Positions 21,348 through 29,631 of a DNA stretch of 34,673 nucleotides are shown here, in pieces. Source of the stretch: an uncultured Flavobacteriales bacterium (GTDB lineage Bacteria; Bacteroidota; Bacteroidia; Flavobacteriales_D; Sanyastnellaceae); the NCBI GenBank assembly GCA_905479395.1, contig CAJQMI010000019.1:1-34673 (forward strand), written 5' to 3'. The position numbers were made by a program, and so were the translations under genes. Positions within the stretch are counted from its first letter, which is position 1. Every line of letters begins with the position of its first letter. The notes under the pieces were generated by a model, which worked only from the letters and a program-made list of their open reading frames with translations, was not told the origin of the DNA and searched no databases.

Positions 21348-23666
21348 TTAATCAACCAAAAACATCTTTTGACCACTGTTCGTGCCTGAAAGCACGCGTA
21401 CCGTATACAAACCACTGCTCAAACCTTCCGTAGAAATTACGTGCTGGTTTTGTGTGGTTTGTTCTGTCTGCACCAATTGTCCAGCTGCATTCCAAATTTG
21501 GATTGCAGCGTTGGAACCCCATGCACCTTGAACGTTCAAAACGCCATTTGATGCTGGATTTGGGTAGACGCTAAATTCAATCGTTGCTGTCTCCAAAACG
21601 TTTGTTACCGTTGGGATAAGAACTGCGTCGATGACGTGAACAACACCGTTGTCTGCTTCCAAATCAGCAATGATTACCATCGCTTCATTGATCATAACAC
21701 CAGCATCACTGATGCTCACTGTTACGTCCGACCCCTCCAATGTTGTCAAAGTCTGACCGTCGCTCAAATCATCTGAATAAGCCTCCGCCGCAACCACGTG
21801 GTATTGGAGAATTTCACCCAAGTTTGGCAATGCAAGCAATTCTTCCGCTGTGATGCCCAATGCTGCTGTCAAAGCAACGACTGCATCGTCGGTTGGAGCG
21901 AAAACTGTGAATGGACCTTCTCCGCTCAAAGCATCCACCAAACCAGCAGCTCCTACAGCCAACTCCAACAACGTGTGCACCTCACTCTCGACGATGATGT
22001 CCACAACTGTCTCTGGCAACTCTTCGTCGTCTTCAGGAATCAATACCGCATCAATGACGTGAACCACTCCGTTGTCAGCAACAAGATCAGCAACAATGAC
22101 TTGCGCTTGATTGATGAAAACACCGTCTCCTGTGATCGTGACCAGAACATCAGCACCCAACATGGTGGTGATTTCCTGTCCGTCAGCAAGATCTGTTGAC
22201 AGCGCTAGAGCTTCTACCACATGGCCGAGCAAAACGTCTGTCAAACCTTCGTAAGCCAACAACTCTTCAAGCGTAATACCAAGGGCTGCCATCAAAGCCA
22301 TGTGCGCTTCATCGGTTGGAGCGAATACTGTGAAAGGACCTTCTCCGCTCAACGCACCTACCAAGTCTGTAGCAATAAGTGCGTCTTCCAACATTGTGTG
22401 CACTTCGCTCTCAAAAATGATGTCAACAACCGTTGTTGTTTGAGCTGGAGCTGGTACAAGAACCGCGTCAATGACGTGCACCACTCCATTGTCAGCAACA
22501 ATGTCTGCTACCGTTACCATCGAATTGTTGATGAACACTCCCATCTCGTTGATGGTAACTGTCACATCTTGTCCGAGCAGGGTGGTGATCATCTGACCAT
22601 CGCTAAGGTCTGCGGCCATTGCTGTGCCTGCCACTACGTGGTGCAAAAGAATGTCCGTGAGACCAGGATAAGCCAACAACTCTTCAGCTGTGTAACCCAA
22701 CGCCTCTAAAAGAGTGGCGAAAGCATCATCTGTTGGTGCGAAGACAGTGAAGGGACCGTCACCGCTTAGCGTTCCTGCCAAATCAGCTGAAATGACAGCT
22801 GCTTCAAGGACTGTGTGGCTCTGGCTGTTGACGATAATATCTACAACTGTTGTTTGTGGTGGTGCTGGTACCAACACTGCGTCAATCACGTGCACTACAC
22901 CATTGTCGGCTGTAATGTCAGCGGCTGTGACTTGGGCGTTGTTGATGAAAACACCCGCATCTCCGATTGTCACTTCCACATCTTGTCCCAATAGGGTTGT
23001 GATCATTTGACCGTCGCTGAGGTCAGCTGCCATTGCTGTAGCTGCTACAACATGGTATTGAAGAATTTCAGCCAAGTTTGGCAGTGCCAACAATTCTTCA
23101 GCAGTGATTCCCAACGCTGTCACCAATGCCGTTACAGCGTCGTCTGTTGGCGCGAAAACTGTGAAAGGTCCGTCTCCGCTCAAAGCTCCTGCAAGGTCTG
23201 CTTCGAGTACGGCCGCTTCCAGCAATGTGTGGTCTTCGCTGTTTACGATGATGTCCACTACGGTGTTGCTCTGTGTGGTTGGGTTTACAGTTACCGTTGC
23301 GACCATTCCGTTCGCAGCGTGATTGCCGATGGAGCAGTCATAATCATACGTTCCTTCAACCGTGAATGTGTGCGAACCAATGCATACACCTTCACTGTTG
23401 CCAGAAACGGCAGGTAAGGTGAAGAATTCTGGATTATCCCACATCTCACCAATGGTGCTCATGCTTGCGTTAACATCGTGCGTTCCACCTGTGTTGACCC
23501 AAACGACAGTTTGGCCAACTTCGATGTCGAGAGTTGATGGTGAGTATTGGAAATTGGAAGCCTCAATCACTACGCCTTCGACACCACATGGGTTGTCTTG
23601 CGCGGTTAAGGTCAACGCTGTTGCACCAACAAGGAGGAGCGACAGAAGAGAGAATAATTTTTTCAT
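21348..23666 (-). CDS. Secreted cupredoxin / four-fasciclin-domain protein with T9SS sorting tail
   Basis: The 772-residue protein has a signal peptide (1-22), then a plastocyanin-like domain (about 30-129) with the type 1 copper ligands in order: His63 (GGTHDV), Cys111 (YDYDC), His116 (GNH) and Met121 (NGM). Four FAS1 (fasciclin) domains follow at about 135-267, 273-405, 412-544 and 552-684. Each begins VVDII..S..HT.LE.A and has GPFTVFAPTD, a H-V middle motif and DNGVVHVIDAVL. The end (about 695-772) is a type A T9SS sorting domain (YPNPASNG, GLSSGLYTVRV). It is thus secreted by the type IX system to the cell surface, where FAS1 domains serve adhesion or matrix contacts. A copper domain may bind copper or act in electron transfer. 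A strong terminator follows. Confidence 0.95.
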   Translation of the reverse strand: MKKLFSLLSLLLVGATALTLTAQDNPCGVEGVVIEASNFQYSPSTLDIEVGQTVVWVNTGGTHDVNASMSTIGEMWDNPEFFTLPAVSGNSEGVCIGSHTFTVEGTYDYDCSIGNHAANGMVATVTVNPTTQSNTVVDIIVNSEDHTLLEAAVLEADLAGALSGDGPFTVFAPTDDAVTALVTALGITAEELLALPNLAEILQYHVVAATAMAADLSDGQMITTLLGQDVEVTIGDAGVFINNAQVTAADITADNGVVHVIDAVLVPAPPQTTVVDIIVNSQSHTVLEAAVISADLAGTLSGDGPFTVFAPTDDAFATLLEALGYTAEELLAYPGLTDILLHHVVAGTAMAADLSDGQMITTLLGQDVTVTINEMGVFINNSMVTVADIVADNGVVHVIDAVLVPAPAQTTTVVDIIFESEVHTMLEDALIATDLVGALSGEGPFTVFAPTDEAHMALMAALGITLEELLAYEGLTDVLLGHVVEALALSTDLADGQEITTMLGADVLVTITGDGVFINQAQVIVADLVADNGVVHVIDAVLIPEDDEELPETVVDIIVESEVHTLLELAVGAAGLVDALSGEGPFTVFAPTDDAVVALTAALGITAEELLALPNLGEILQYHVVAAEAYSDDLSDGQTLTTLEGSDVTVSISDAGVMINEAMVIIADLEADNGVVHVIDAVLIPTVTNVLETATIEFSVYPNPASNGVLNVQGAWGSNAAIQIWNAAGQLVQTEQTTQNQHVISTEGLSSGLYTVRVLSGTNSGQKMFLVD
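21608..23264 (-). repeat. Four tandem FAS1-coding repeats of about 410 bases
   Basis: The four fasciclin domains are encoded by tandem units of about 137-140 codons each. Units 1 and 2 share long identical protein stretches (MAADLSDGQMITTLLGQDV occurs in both), while units 3 and 4 have drifted more. At the DNA level the identical protein parts use similar but not identical codons, so the duplication is not very recent. Such repeats may vary in number between strains by recombination. Confidence 0.85.
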
Positions 23667-23711
23667 TGTACAGGTTTTACTTTGAAGTGCTTTTACAACA
23701 CAGGTTAATTC

Positions 23712-23740
23712 AAGTTTGTTCTGAGCTCTTCAACAAACTT
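23712..23740. promoter_or_regulatory. Perfect 9-bp inverted repeat between divergent fasciclin and photolyase genes
   Basis: AAGTTTGTT (23712-23720) and AACAAACTT (23732-23740) are exact inverted copies around 11 bases that contain GAGCTC near the centre. The arms lie in the 158-base gap between two divergent starts (23666 and 23825). Neither side is followed by a T-run, so a terminator is unlikely. A dimeric regulator operator or a regulatory RNA hairpin fits better. TTTG in the arms could also be part of -33 elements on either strand. Confidence 0.5.
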
Positions 23741-23824
23741 TTAAAAACAAAATGCAAAACACCCCGGTTATTGATGAACAGCCGTGCAAGAGCCACACCC
23801 ATCCTGAAAAAGTCAACCCCCCTT

Positions 23825-25174
23825 ATGAAAGAAATAGCCCTCCACTGGATGCGCCGAGACATGCGACTGCACGATAACAGAACACTGTTTTCCGCGCTCA
23901 AAAGCGGATTGCCTGTTCTAAGTGCTTTTCTTTTTGATGAGGAAATTCTGCGACGTTTGGACAACACGCAAGACCGTCGTGTGTCCTTCATTCATCATCG
24001 CACCCTTGCTTTGCGGAATGAAATACGAGGTTTGGGGGGTGAACTGCTCGTCGGACATGGCACACCGCGCGAAGTGTGGGCTTCTTGGATTCAACTTTTA
24101 GCCTCCAAAGGATTCGCTGTGAAAGAAGTGCATGTCGGAAGGGACTACGAGCCCTATGCTCAAGAACGCGATCAATCCCTCGCTGCCTGGTTTGACGAGC
24201 AGGGCGTGGCATTCAGGGGCACCAAAGACAGTGTTATTTTTGAGAAAAGCGAGGTAACAAAAGACGATGGCAAGCCATACACTGTCTTTACACCTTACAG
24301 CAAAAAGTGGCGCAAAGCGCTTGAGTCCAAGGATTACGACTTGGCTCCCTCTGTTGAAGCCCTTACACAAGCCACATTGATCGGCACCTCTGAGTTGGGA
24401 GACCTCGTGCCTCCTAGTCTAAAATCAATGGGCTTTGAGGACGTTTGGGAAGACGGCACGTGGATGCCACCCATCACAGTCGCCAATCGCGTGCTGCGCG
24501 ATTACGGAGAACACCGCGACTTTCCAGCTTTGCCAGGCACATCTCGGCTATCTATGCATTTGCGCTTTGGCACGATCAGTATCCGAGAAGCACTGCGACA
24601 AGGGCTCAAAGTGAGCGAAAAATGGACCACTGAACTTATCTGGCGAGATTTCTATCAGGCAATCGTGTACCATTTCCCCCATTCCGCGACAGACTCATTC
24701 CGACCGGCATACGATGAAATCCCTTGGATCAATGACGAAGCGCAATTTGACGCTTGGTGCCAAGGAAAAACGGGATATCCAATGGTGGATGCGGGAATGC
24801 GCGAATTGCTTCAAACGGGATTCATGCACAACCGTGTGCGGATGGTTGTGGCTTCGTTTCTCTGCAAGCACCTGCTCATCGATTGGCGATGGGGTGAGCG
24901 GTTTTTTGCCCGACACCTTCTAGACTTTGACTTGGCCTCCAATGCCGGTGGATGGCAATGGGCCGCCGGATCTGGCTGCGATGCTGCACCCTATTTCCGC
25001 GTCTTCAATCCTTCCTCTCAATTGCAGAAATTTGACAAGGATTTAATCTATGTCCGAAAATGGGTCCCGGAATATGGCTCGTCAACGTATCCAAAACCGA
25101 TCGTCGACCATGCAATGGCGCGGGTTCGAGCAATCGAAACCTACCGCTCCGTGCTAAAACCGAATCCTGCGTGA
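23825..25174 (+). CDS. phrB: Deoxyribodipyrimidine photolyase (class I CPD type)
   Basis: The protein is 449 residues from the ATG at 23825, near the usual size of class I CPD photolyases. The N-terminal Rossmann-like antenna domain starts KEIALHWMRRDMRLHDN. The FAD-binding domain has LRFGTISIREAL, ELIWRDFYQAI, TGYPMVDAGMRELLQTG, MHNRVRMVVASFLCKHLL, DWRWGERFFARHLLDFD and ASNAGGWQWAAGSGCDAAPYFR, the complete class I signature. It repairs UV cyclobutane dimers using light and FADH. A longer in-frame reading reaches back to 23534, but that part is antisense to the fasciclin gene, and an ATG at 23774 gives an N-terminus without family similarity. It is divergent from the fasciclin gene with a 9-bp inverted repeat between. 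CoA-transferase follows after 13 bases. Confidence 0.96.
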   Translation: MKEIALHWMRRDMRLHDNRTLFSALKSGLPVLSAFLFDEEILRRLDNTQDRRVSFIHHRTLALRNEIRGLGGELLVGHGTPREVWASWIQLLASKGFAVKEVHVGRDYEPYAQERDQSLAAWFDEQGVAFRGTKDSVIFEKSEVTKDDGKPYTVFTPYSKKWRKALESKDYDLAPSVEALTQATLIGTSELGDLVPPSLKSMGFEDVWEDGTWMPPITVANRVLRDYGEHRDFPALPGTSRLSMHLRFGTISIREALRQGLKVSEKWTTELIWRDFYQAIVYHFPHSATDSFRPAYDEIPWINDEAQFDAWCQGKTGYPMVDAGMRELLQTGFMHNRVRMVVASFLCKHLLIDWRWGERFFARHLLDFDLASNAGGWQWAAGSGCDAAPYFRVFNPSSQLQKFDKDLIYVRKWVPEYGSSTYPKPIVDHAMARVRAIETYRSVLKPNPA

Positions 25175-25187
25175 TTAATTTCACGGC

Positions 25188-26294
25188 ATGACCGAGAACC
25201 CTCCAACCCTCCGTTCCATTCGTGTATTGGAATTGGCCAGCGTCTTGGCTGGCCCTCTAGCTGGCGCAGCCTTGGCAGAGCGTGGTGCTCAAGTGACAAA
25301 GGTCGAACGCCCCCCTTTTGGCGACGTAACGCGCAGCTGGAAGACCCTCGGTGAATCAAAAGACTCGAAGAGCTCAGCCTATTACGCATCAGCCAACGGA
25401 AATAAAAAAGTCGTCTGGCAAGACCTGAAAACATCCGAAGGTCGGGATTGGCTCGAAGAAGCCCTGAAGAGCCATGATGTGGTCATTGAAAACTTCAAAG
25501 CAGCAGACCTCACTCATTTTGGTCTCGAACCAGAAGATGTGGCCCGACGTCATCCGCACCTCGTCCACATTCGACTCATTGGATTCGAAGGCCAACCTCA
25601 TCGACTTGCCTATGATGTGGTGGTGCAAGCGGAAACGGGATTCATGCACATGAATGGCCAAGCCGAAGGTCCGCCCATGCGCATGCCCGTGGCATTGATG
25701 GATGTCTTGGCTTCACACCAAATACGCACCGCAGTTCTCGAAGGACTGCTGTCTCGGGCTCAAGGTAGCACAGGGTTTTTCGCAGAAGTTTCACTGGAGG
25801 CAAGTGGTTTGTCTGCCTTGGTGAATCAAGCTACAAACCACCTCAACGCGGGCACTTTGCCCGAACGCAATGGAGGCCTGCACCCCAACATTGCTCCTTA
25901 CGGGGATGTACTGCATTGCCAAAATGGTTTTATCGTGCTCGCAGTTGGAAATGATCGTCAATTCAAGTCGCTGTGCATGGCATTGGGAAACGAGGAGTGG
26001 GCGAATGATTCGCGATTTTCAACCAATCAACTGCGTGTGCAAAACCGAAATGACCTGATGCATTTGCTCCAATCAGCGGCCAATGCTACTGAAAAACAGG
26101 CTTTGATGGAACGGCTCCATGACGCTTCCGTTCCTGCAGGTCTCGTCAAATCAATGGACGAAGTGTTTGAAGATGGTACAAACGGGGCCAATGCGTTACT
26201 TACAAATGAGGACGGGCAAGTCCGTCCTGCCGCCATCGCATATCGCGTGCGCTGCTATGGAGTCACAAACGACGAACCAAAAACCACGGGTTAA
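25188..26294 (+). CDS. CaiB/BaiF family (class III) CoA-transferase
   Basis: The 368-residue protein fits the class III CoA-transferase family, though slightly shorter than the usual 380-400. It has VLELASVLAGPLAGAALAERGAQV in parts (13-36), KVERPPFGD (38-46), VVIENFKAADLTHFGL (98-113) and ALMDVLASHQIRTAVLEGLLSR (169-190), where Asp172 is the conserved Asp that forms the anhydride in this family. It then has GGLHPNIAPYGD (about 227-238). These enzymes move CoA between carboxylic acids such as formate, oxalate, carnitine or acyl acids. The acid here cannot be told. It starts 13 bases after the photolyase, possibly co-transcribed; a weak -7-like TAATTTCA lies 4 bases before its start. The 3' end overlaps cysQ by 32 bases in convergent direction. 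Confidence 0.92.
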   Translation: MTENPPTLRSIRVLELASVLAGPLAGAALAERGAQVTKVERPPFGDVTRSWKTLGESKDSKSSAYYASANGNKKVVWQDLKTSEGRDWLEEALKSHDVVIENFKAADLTHFGLEPEDVARRHPHLVHIRLIGFEGQPHRLAYDVVVQAETGFMHMNGQAEGPPMRMPVALMDVLASHQIRTAVLEGLLSRAQGSTGFFAEVSLEASGLSALVNQATNHLNAGTLPERNGGLHPNIAPYGDVLHCQNGFIVLAVGNDRQFKSLCMALGNEEWANDSRFSTNQLRVQNRNDLMHLLQSAANATEKQALMERLHDASVPAGLVKSMDEVFEDGTNGANALLTNEDGQVRPAAIAYRVRCYGVTNDEPKTTG

Positions 26295-27057
26295 GCAGGT
26301 TGTCCCGATTGTAGTCCAACTCCTCTGACGTTTCCCAATTGAGCACTTCGCATCCGGCATTCGTGCAAATGGCTTGACCTGCTGCCGTATCCCATTCCAT
26401 GGTCGGCGCGAACCTCGGATAACAATCCGCTCGTCCTTCGGCCACCATGCACAACTTCAGCGAACTGCCTTTCGAAATCAATTCCACTTCTCCAAATTCA
26501 TCCCGCAAAGCTTGGATGTAATCTTCCGTTTCGGCACTCATGTGAGAGCGACTTGCCACAACAGTGTGTGGTCGATCGTCCGCATCAAATGGAATCGATT
26601 GAGCGTTGGAAACCCATTCTTCTGGCGTCCATTCAACAGAACCTGCGCTCGCTTTGTGAGAGCCGTGTTCAGTTGTTCCAAAATATAAATCTCCCGCAAC
26701 TGGCACGAAGATGACCCCCAAGACAGGACGCCCTTCTTGCACCAACGCAATGTTTACCGTGAACTCGCCATTGCGCTTGATGAATTCCTTCGTACCATCG
26801 ATGGGATCAACAATCCAGAGCGTTTTCCATGATTGACGCTCCTCGGTAGAAATCGCTTTTCCTTCTTCCGATAGAACCGGAATTCCTGTGGTTTTAAGGT
26901 GCTGCATTATCACTTCGTGAGAAGCCACATCTGCGCGGGTAAGGGGGCTATCATCCCCCTTGACAGTTACGTCAAAATCGCCAGATTCATAAATTTTCAT
27001 GATGGCCTTGCCCGCTTCCAAAGCAGCCTCAACGGCAACATTCAATTCTACTTTCAT
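26263..27057 (-). CDS. cysQ: 3'(2'),5'-bisphosphate nucleotidase CysQ
   Basis: The 264-residue protein belongs to the inositol monophosphatase-like superfamily, CysQ branch. It has the metal-site motifs: KGDDSPLTRAD (33-43), LSEEG (62-66), the DPIDGT motif (84-89) and EWDTAAGQAI (221-230). CysQ hydrolyses phosphoadenosine phosphate (PAP) to AMP, relieving inhibition of sulfate assimilation enzymes and sulfotransferases, in the cytoplasm or at the inner membrane. No sulfate-assimilation gene is beside it. Its 3' end overlaps the CoA-transferase gene on the other strand by 32 bases. Upstream, 34 bases separate it from the stop of the lytic transglycosylase, so a joint leftward transcript is possible. 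Confidence 0.94.
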   Translation of the reverse strand: MKVELNVAVEAALEAGKAIMKIYESGDFDVTVKGDDSPLTRADVASHEVIMQHLKTTGIPVLSEEGKAISTEERQSWKTLWIVDPIDGTKEFIKRNGEFTVNIALVQEGRPVLGVIFVPVAGDLYFGTTEHGSHKASAGSVEWTPEEWVSNAQSIPFDADDRPHTVVASRSHMSAETEDYIQALRDEFGEVELISKGSSLKLCMVAEGRADCYPRFAPTMEWDTAAGQAICTNAGCEVLNWETSEELDYNRDNLLNPWFLVRRL

Positions 27058-27091
27058 TTTGTATTTTTCTTATTCAACCAAATCCATTGCA

Positions 27092-28060
27092 TCATTGCAC
27101 AGGCAATTTCAATGCAATTGAATCCCCCTCTGAAATGTTCAATTGACGCGAACGTAGCCAAGGGTTCAATGTTTTCAATGCCTTGAGATTTGTGCCTTCA
27201 TTCAAGGCAAACGCAGCCAAATCGGAAATGGGACCTTGCTGCCAAAACACGCGCGACGCGTAAGGCGCGTACAACGCCTCAGGTTGAATATGAAAACCAA
27301 ACGCCTCGGGATCTTCAAAGATGGTCTTCAAAGCCAACAACCTAAAAACGTAACGCGCAGTTTCATCGTTCAAATGCAGGTTCCAATACGACCCTACGCC
27401 CTGATTCTTTAGCGCCTTCTTCACACCTGCTCGTCCCATATTGTATGAAGCAGCCGCCAATGCCCAAGAACCAAACTCTGATTTCGCCTCAAGCAGATAT
27501 GCACATGCAGCCCGTGTGGATTTTTCGACATGATACCGCTCGTCGATTTGACCATTCACGGTTAATCCATAGGCCGGTGCCGTGGATTTCATGAACTGCC
27601 AAAAACCTGCTGCTCCAGCAGGCGAGACCACTTGACTCAAACCGCTTTCAATAAGAGCTAGGTATTTGAAATCATCTGGTAAACCTTCCTCTGCTAAAAT
27701 CGACTCGATCACAGGAAACCAGCGAGCCGCTCGTTTGAAATAAAGCATGGTTGAACTGTGCCGGTAAGTATTGACAATGAGCTCACGATCAAACTGATCC
27801 CGAACACCAAATGCTTGCATCGGAACCACTTCACCAGCCAAGTCCTCACGCACAGGAATTTCAGGCGCATTGTTCTGAGCAATGATGCCAGTCCGAGTGG
27901 GCTCAAAATTCAAATCCAACCCTTCAGAGCGAGTCGACGCATTGGAAGCGAAAAGTCCGGCAATGAGAAACGCAACAGCCAAAAAAGGGCTCGTATGCTT
28001 GAGCCCCCTTTGCAAGCGACCGTGTTTTGTGGCTTTCAGTGTTTTGTCCAAAATTTCCAT
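27092..28060 (-). CDS. Lytic murein transglycosylase (SLT domain) with C-terminal LysM-like region
   Basis: The 322-residue protein starts with a hydrophobic export segment (about 25-40, after a basic n-region). It has a soluble transglycosylase SLT domain of the MltD/family 1 type (about 115-250): ALIESG with the catalytic Glu138, SPAGAAGFWQF (146-156), and ASYNMGRAGVKKAL (204-217). The C-terminal 45 residues (NEGTNLKALKTLNPWL, then DSIALKLP) resemble one LysM domain. It cuts peptidoglycan glycan strands with formation of anhydro-MurNAc in the periplasm. A TAGTTTTG box lies 4 bases before its ATG. mltG, a second transglycosylase, is about 2 kb away. Confidence 0.92.
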   Translation of the reverse strand: MEILDKTLKATKHGRLQRGLKHTSPFLAVAFLIAGLFASNASTRSEGLDLNFEPTRTGIIAQNNAPEIPVREDLAGEVVPMQAFGVRDQFDRELIVNTYRHSSTMLYFKRAARWFPVIESILAEEGLPDDFKYLALIESGLSQVVSPAGAAGFWQFMKSTAPAYGLTVNGQIDERYHVEKSTRAACAYLLEAKSEFGSWALAAASYNMGRAGVKKALKNQGVGSYWNLHLNDETARYVFRLLALKTIFEDPEAFGFHIQPEALYAPYASRVFWQQGPISDLAAFALNEGTNLKALKTLNPWLRSRQLNISEGDSIALKLPVQ

Positions 28061-28064
28061 TTAG

Positions 28065-28072
28065 CAAAACTA
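28065..28072 (-). promoter_or_regulatory. -7 box (TAGTTTTG) for the lytic transglycosylase
   Basis: On the minus strand TAGTTTTG is a perfect match to TAnnTTTG and lies 4 bases (CTAA) before the ATG at 28060, the same spacing as at 29620 and 6368. No clear -33 element is present. Confidence 0.5.
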
Positions 28073-28100
28073 TCTCCAAGTCCTATTCTGTGGTCATGAA

Positions 28101-28123
28101 ACAACCTCAAATGAGGGATTTGT
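28101..28123 (-). terminator. Weak hairpin after rfbC
   Basis: ACAACCTCA (28101-28109) and TGAGG plus TTGT (28112-28123, with a 3-base bulge) can pair to a hairpin about 57 bases after the stop of rfbC. On the minus strand it is followed only by a broken T-run (TTTC after the stem), so termination would be weak. It sits in a gap of 119 bases without a gene. Confidence 0.25.
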
Positions 28124-28179
28124 TGTGAACAGTTTCCGCAATGCTTGTTGATGGAACAGGAATCAAAGCGTGATCTGCC

Positions 28180-28746
28180 CTAAAATGGCCATTCAATATC
28201 CGCTAGCAAAGGAGCGACCGCGTCTTTTTCAGAAAGAAGCGGACCAACGGCAGGCAGCCCCGGTGATGCCGCATTCCAATCGATTCCGACTGCAGGATCA
28301 TCCCACAGAATGCTTCCTTCTGAGTCTGGGCTGTAGAGCGATGTGCATCGGTATTCGACCACACAATTGTCCTCCAAGGCCAAAAAACCATGAGCAAATC
28401 CTGCAGGAATCCACAATTGGCAGGCATTCTGGCTGGATAATTCACAACCAAACCATTGTCCACGCGTCTCGGAATCAATTCGAACATCAACGGCAACATC
28501 GAATATGCGGCCAGAAGCAGCACGAACCAATTTGCCCTGCGCGTGAGGGGCACGCTGAAAATGCATGCCACGCAAAGTACCCGCCTTGGATATGGAAAGA
28601 TTTTCTTGCACGAACTCGAGCGGATTTCCCTCAGCATCATCCAGCATTCCTTCGCGCCATGTTTCCCAAAACACACCTCGATCATCTGCAAATTGGCGTG
28701 GCGTCAACTTTATCAAACCCGCAAGAGGCAACCTTTCAATTTTCAT
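28180..28746 (-). CDS. rfbC: dTDP-4-dehydrorhamnose 3,5-epimerase
   Basis: The 188-residue cupin-fold protein matches RmlC throughout: DDRGVFWETW (21-30), VQENLSISKAGTLRGMHFQ (46-64) with the active-site His62, GKLVRAASGRIFDVAVDVR (71-89) and WIPAGFAHGFLALEDNC (112-128) followed by EYRCT with Tyr132. It inverts two carbons of dTDP-4-keto-6-deoxyglucose on the way to dTDP-L-rhamnose, a cytoplasmic precursor for surface polysaccharide. rfbA, rfbB and rfbD are not in the window. The start shares one base with the stop of the polysaccharide export lipoprotein upstream, so the two are coupled and form a small operon for polysaccharide synthesis and export. Confidence 0.94.
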   Translation of the reverse strand: MKIERLPLAGLIKLTPRQFADDRGVFWETWREGMLDDAEGNPLEFVQENLSISKAGTLRGMHFQRAPHAQGKLVRAASGRIFDVAVDVRIDSETRGQWFGCELSSQNACQLWIPAGFAHGFLALEDNCVVEYRCTSLYSPDSEGSILWDDPAVGIDWNAASPGLPAVGPLLSEKDAVAPLLADIEWPF

Positions 28747-29561
28747 CAGTTGCCATTTAAAACAAATGCATAAAGCACGGTAAGCGTTGAAATCAAACTC
28801 GTAATTGGCGTCAAACTCTCGGTGGTCTCTCGAACAAGTTGTGGCATAGGTTCGACGTAGATAATATCGTAGGCCTGTACAACCATGTTGGCATCATCCA
28901 AACCATCCACCACCGATAAATCCATTTTATAGACTTCTCGCCCAGCCTCTGTTTTTCGGATAAGCTTGACCTTTGACGCGTTGCCCCTGCGCGCAATCCC
29001 TCCTGTCATGGCCAGCACCTCAAGCAGCGTAGTATTCATATTTGCCAGTGGAACCACCGTGGCCTGTCCGGCTTCTCCGGGAAACACAAAAACACGGTTG
29101 TTCGTTACACGGAGAATCACATAGGGGTCATTGTAATAGCTTGTGTACGCGTCCTCCAGCAACTCTTCCGCTTCTTCGATTGTAAGCCCTTCCAACCGGA
29201 TGTTGCCTAATTCCGGAAGCTCCACTAAGCCGTCTGGCTTTACCAAGTAGGTGAGACCTCCTTGTTGCCCCATGTTCATCATTTGTTGCTGATTTTGACC
29301 GCCTCCCGCCCCCGACTGACTGGTCATTGTCCCGGCTGTGCGTTGATTTAGTCGTTCACCGTTGTTGCTGAACAACTGAAAAGAGAGCATGTCATTCGAT
29401 GCGAGTCTGTAGCCCGTGGCGTCTTCATTTTTGAGGTCTTCCAAATTGGAAAACTCGAAGTTGTCACCTGTACGAAACAAAATATCCTGATTGATGGTGC
29501 AACCGCTCAAAAGAAAAACAGCGCTACCAAGAACAGCTAGAAGGAACTGATTGAATTTCAT
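28746..29561 (-). CDS. Polysaccharide export outer-membrane lipoprotein (Wza-like, Poly_export/SLBB)
   Basis: The 271-residue protein has a lipoprotein signal ending in LLSGC (Cys21). It then has a Poly_export domain (about 48-160) with YRLASNDMLSFQLFSNNGE and VKPDGLVELPELGNIRLEGLTIEEAE (in parts), followed by an SLBB-like stretch (about 160-235) with VFPGEAGQATVVPL and LEVLAMTGGIARRGN. The C-terminal TESLTPITSLISTLTVLYAFVL may be the amphipathic helix that crosses the outer membrane in Wza-type channels. A Gln/Gly/Met-rich insertion (about 85-101; GGGQNQQQMMNMGQQGG) sits inside the first domain and is unusual. It exports capsule or exopolysaccharide. The last base of its stop is the first of rfbC's start. 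Confidence 0.93.
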   Translation of the reverse strand: MKFNQFLLAVLGSAVFLLSGCTINQDILFRTGDNFEFSNLEDLKNEDATGYRLASNDMLSFQLFSNNGERLNQRTAGTMTSQSGAGGGQNQQQMMNMGQQGGLTYLVKPDGLVELPELGNIRLEGLTIEEAEELLEDAYTSYYNDPYVILRVTNNRVFVFPGEAGQATVVPLANMNTTLLEVLAMTGGIARRGNASKVKLIRKTEAGREVYKMDLSVVDGLDDANMVVQAYDIIYVEPMPQLVRETTESLTPITSLISTLTVLYAFVLNGN

Positions 29562-29619
29562 TAGTGAATCGAAATTTGCCGCAAATTACCAATGAAATCC
29601 GCACGACCTGCAACATGGG

Positions 29620-29627
29620 TATCTTTG
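29620..29627 (+). promoter_or_regulatory. -7 box (TATCTTTG) for the GNAT gene
   Basis: TATCTTTG is a perfect match to TAnnTTTG and is 4 bases (CGCC) before the ATG at 29632. Transcription would start at or next to the A of the ATG. No clear -33 TTTG is found at 19-21 bases upstream. Confidence 0.55.
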
Positions 29628-29631
29628 CGCC

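Noticed and set aside
22221-22709. Plus-strand open frames over the fasciclin repeats
   Set aside because: They recur with the same period as the FAS1 units and reflect antisense reading of repeated codons.
21608-23264. Regularly spaced repeats that might suggest a CRISPR array or satellite
   Set aside because: The period is about 410 bases and the repeats encode fasciclin domains in one continuous frame; there are no short identical repeats with unique spacers.
23534-23824. N-terminal extension of the photolyase
   Set aside because: The extra residues have no similarity to photolyases and cover the start of the fasciclin gene on the other strand.
28170-28760. Open frame of 196 codons on the plus strand
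   Set aside because: It is fully antisense to rfbC, which shows full-length family motifs.
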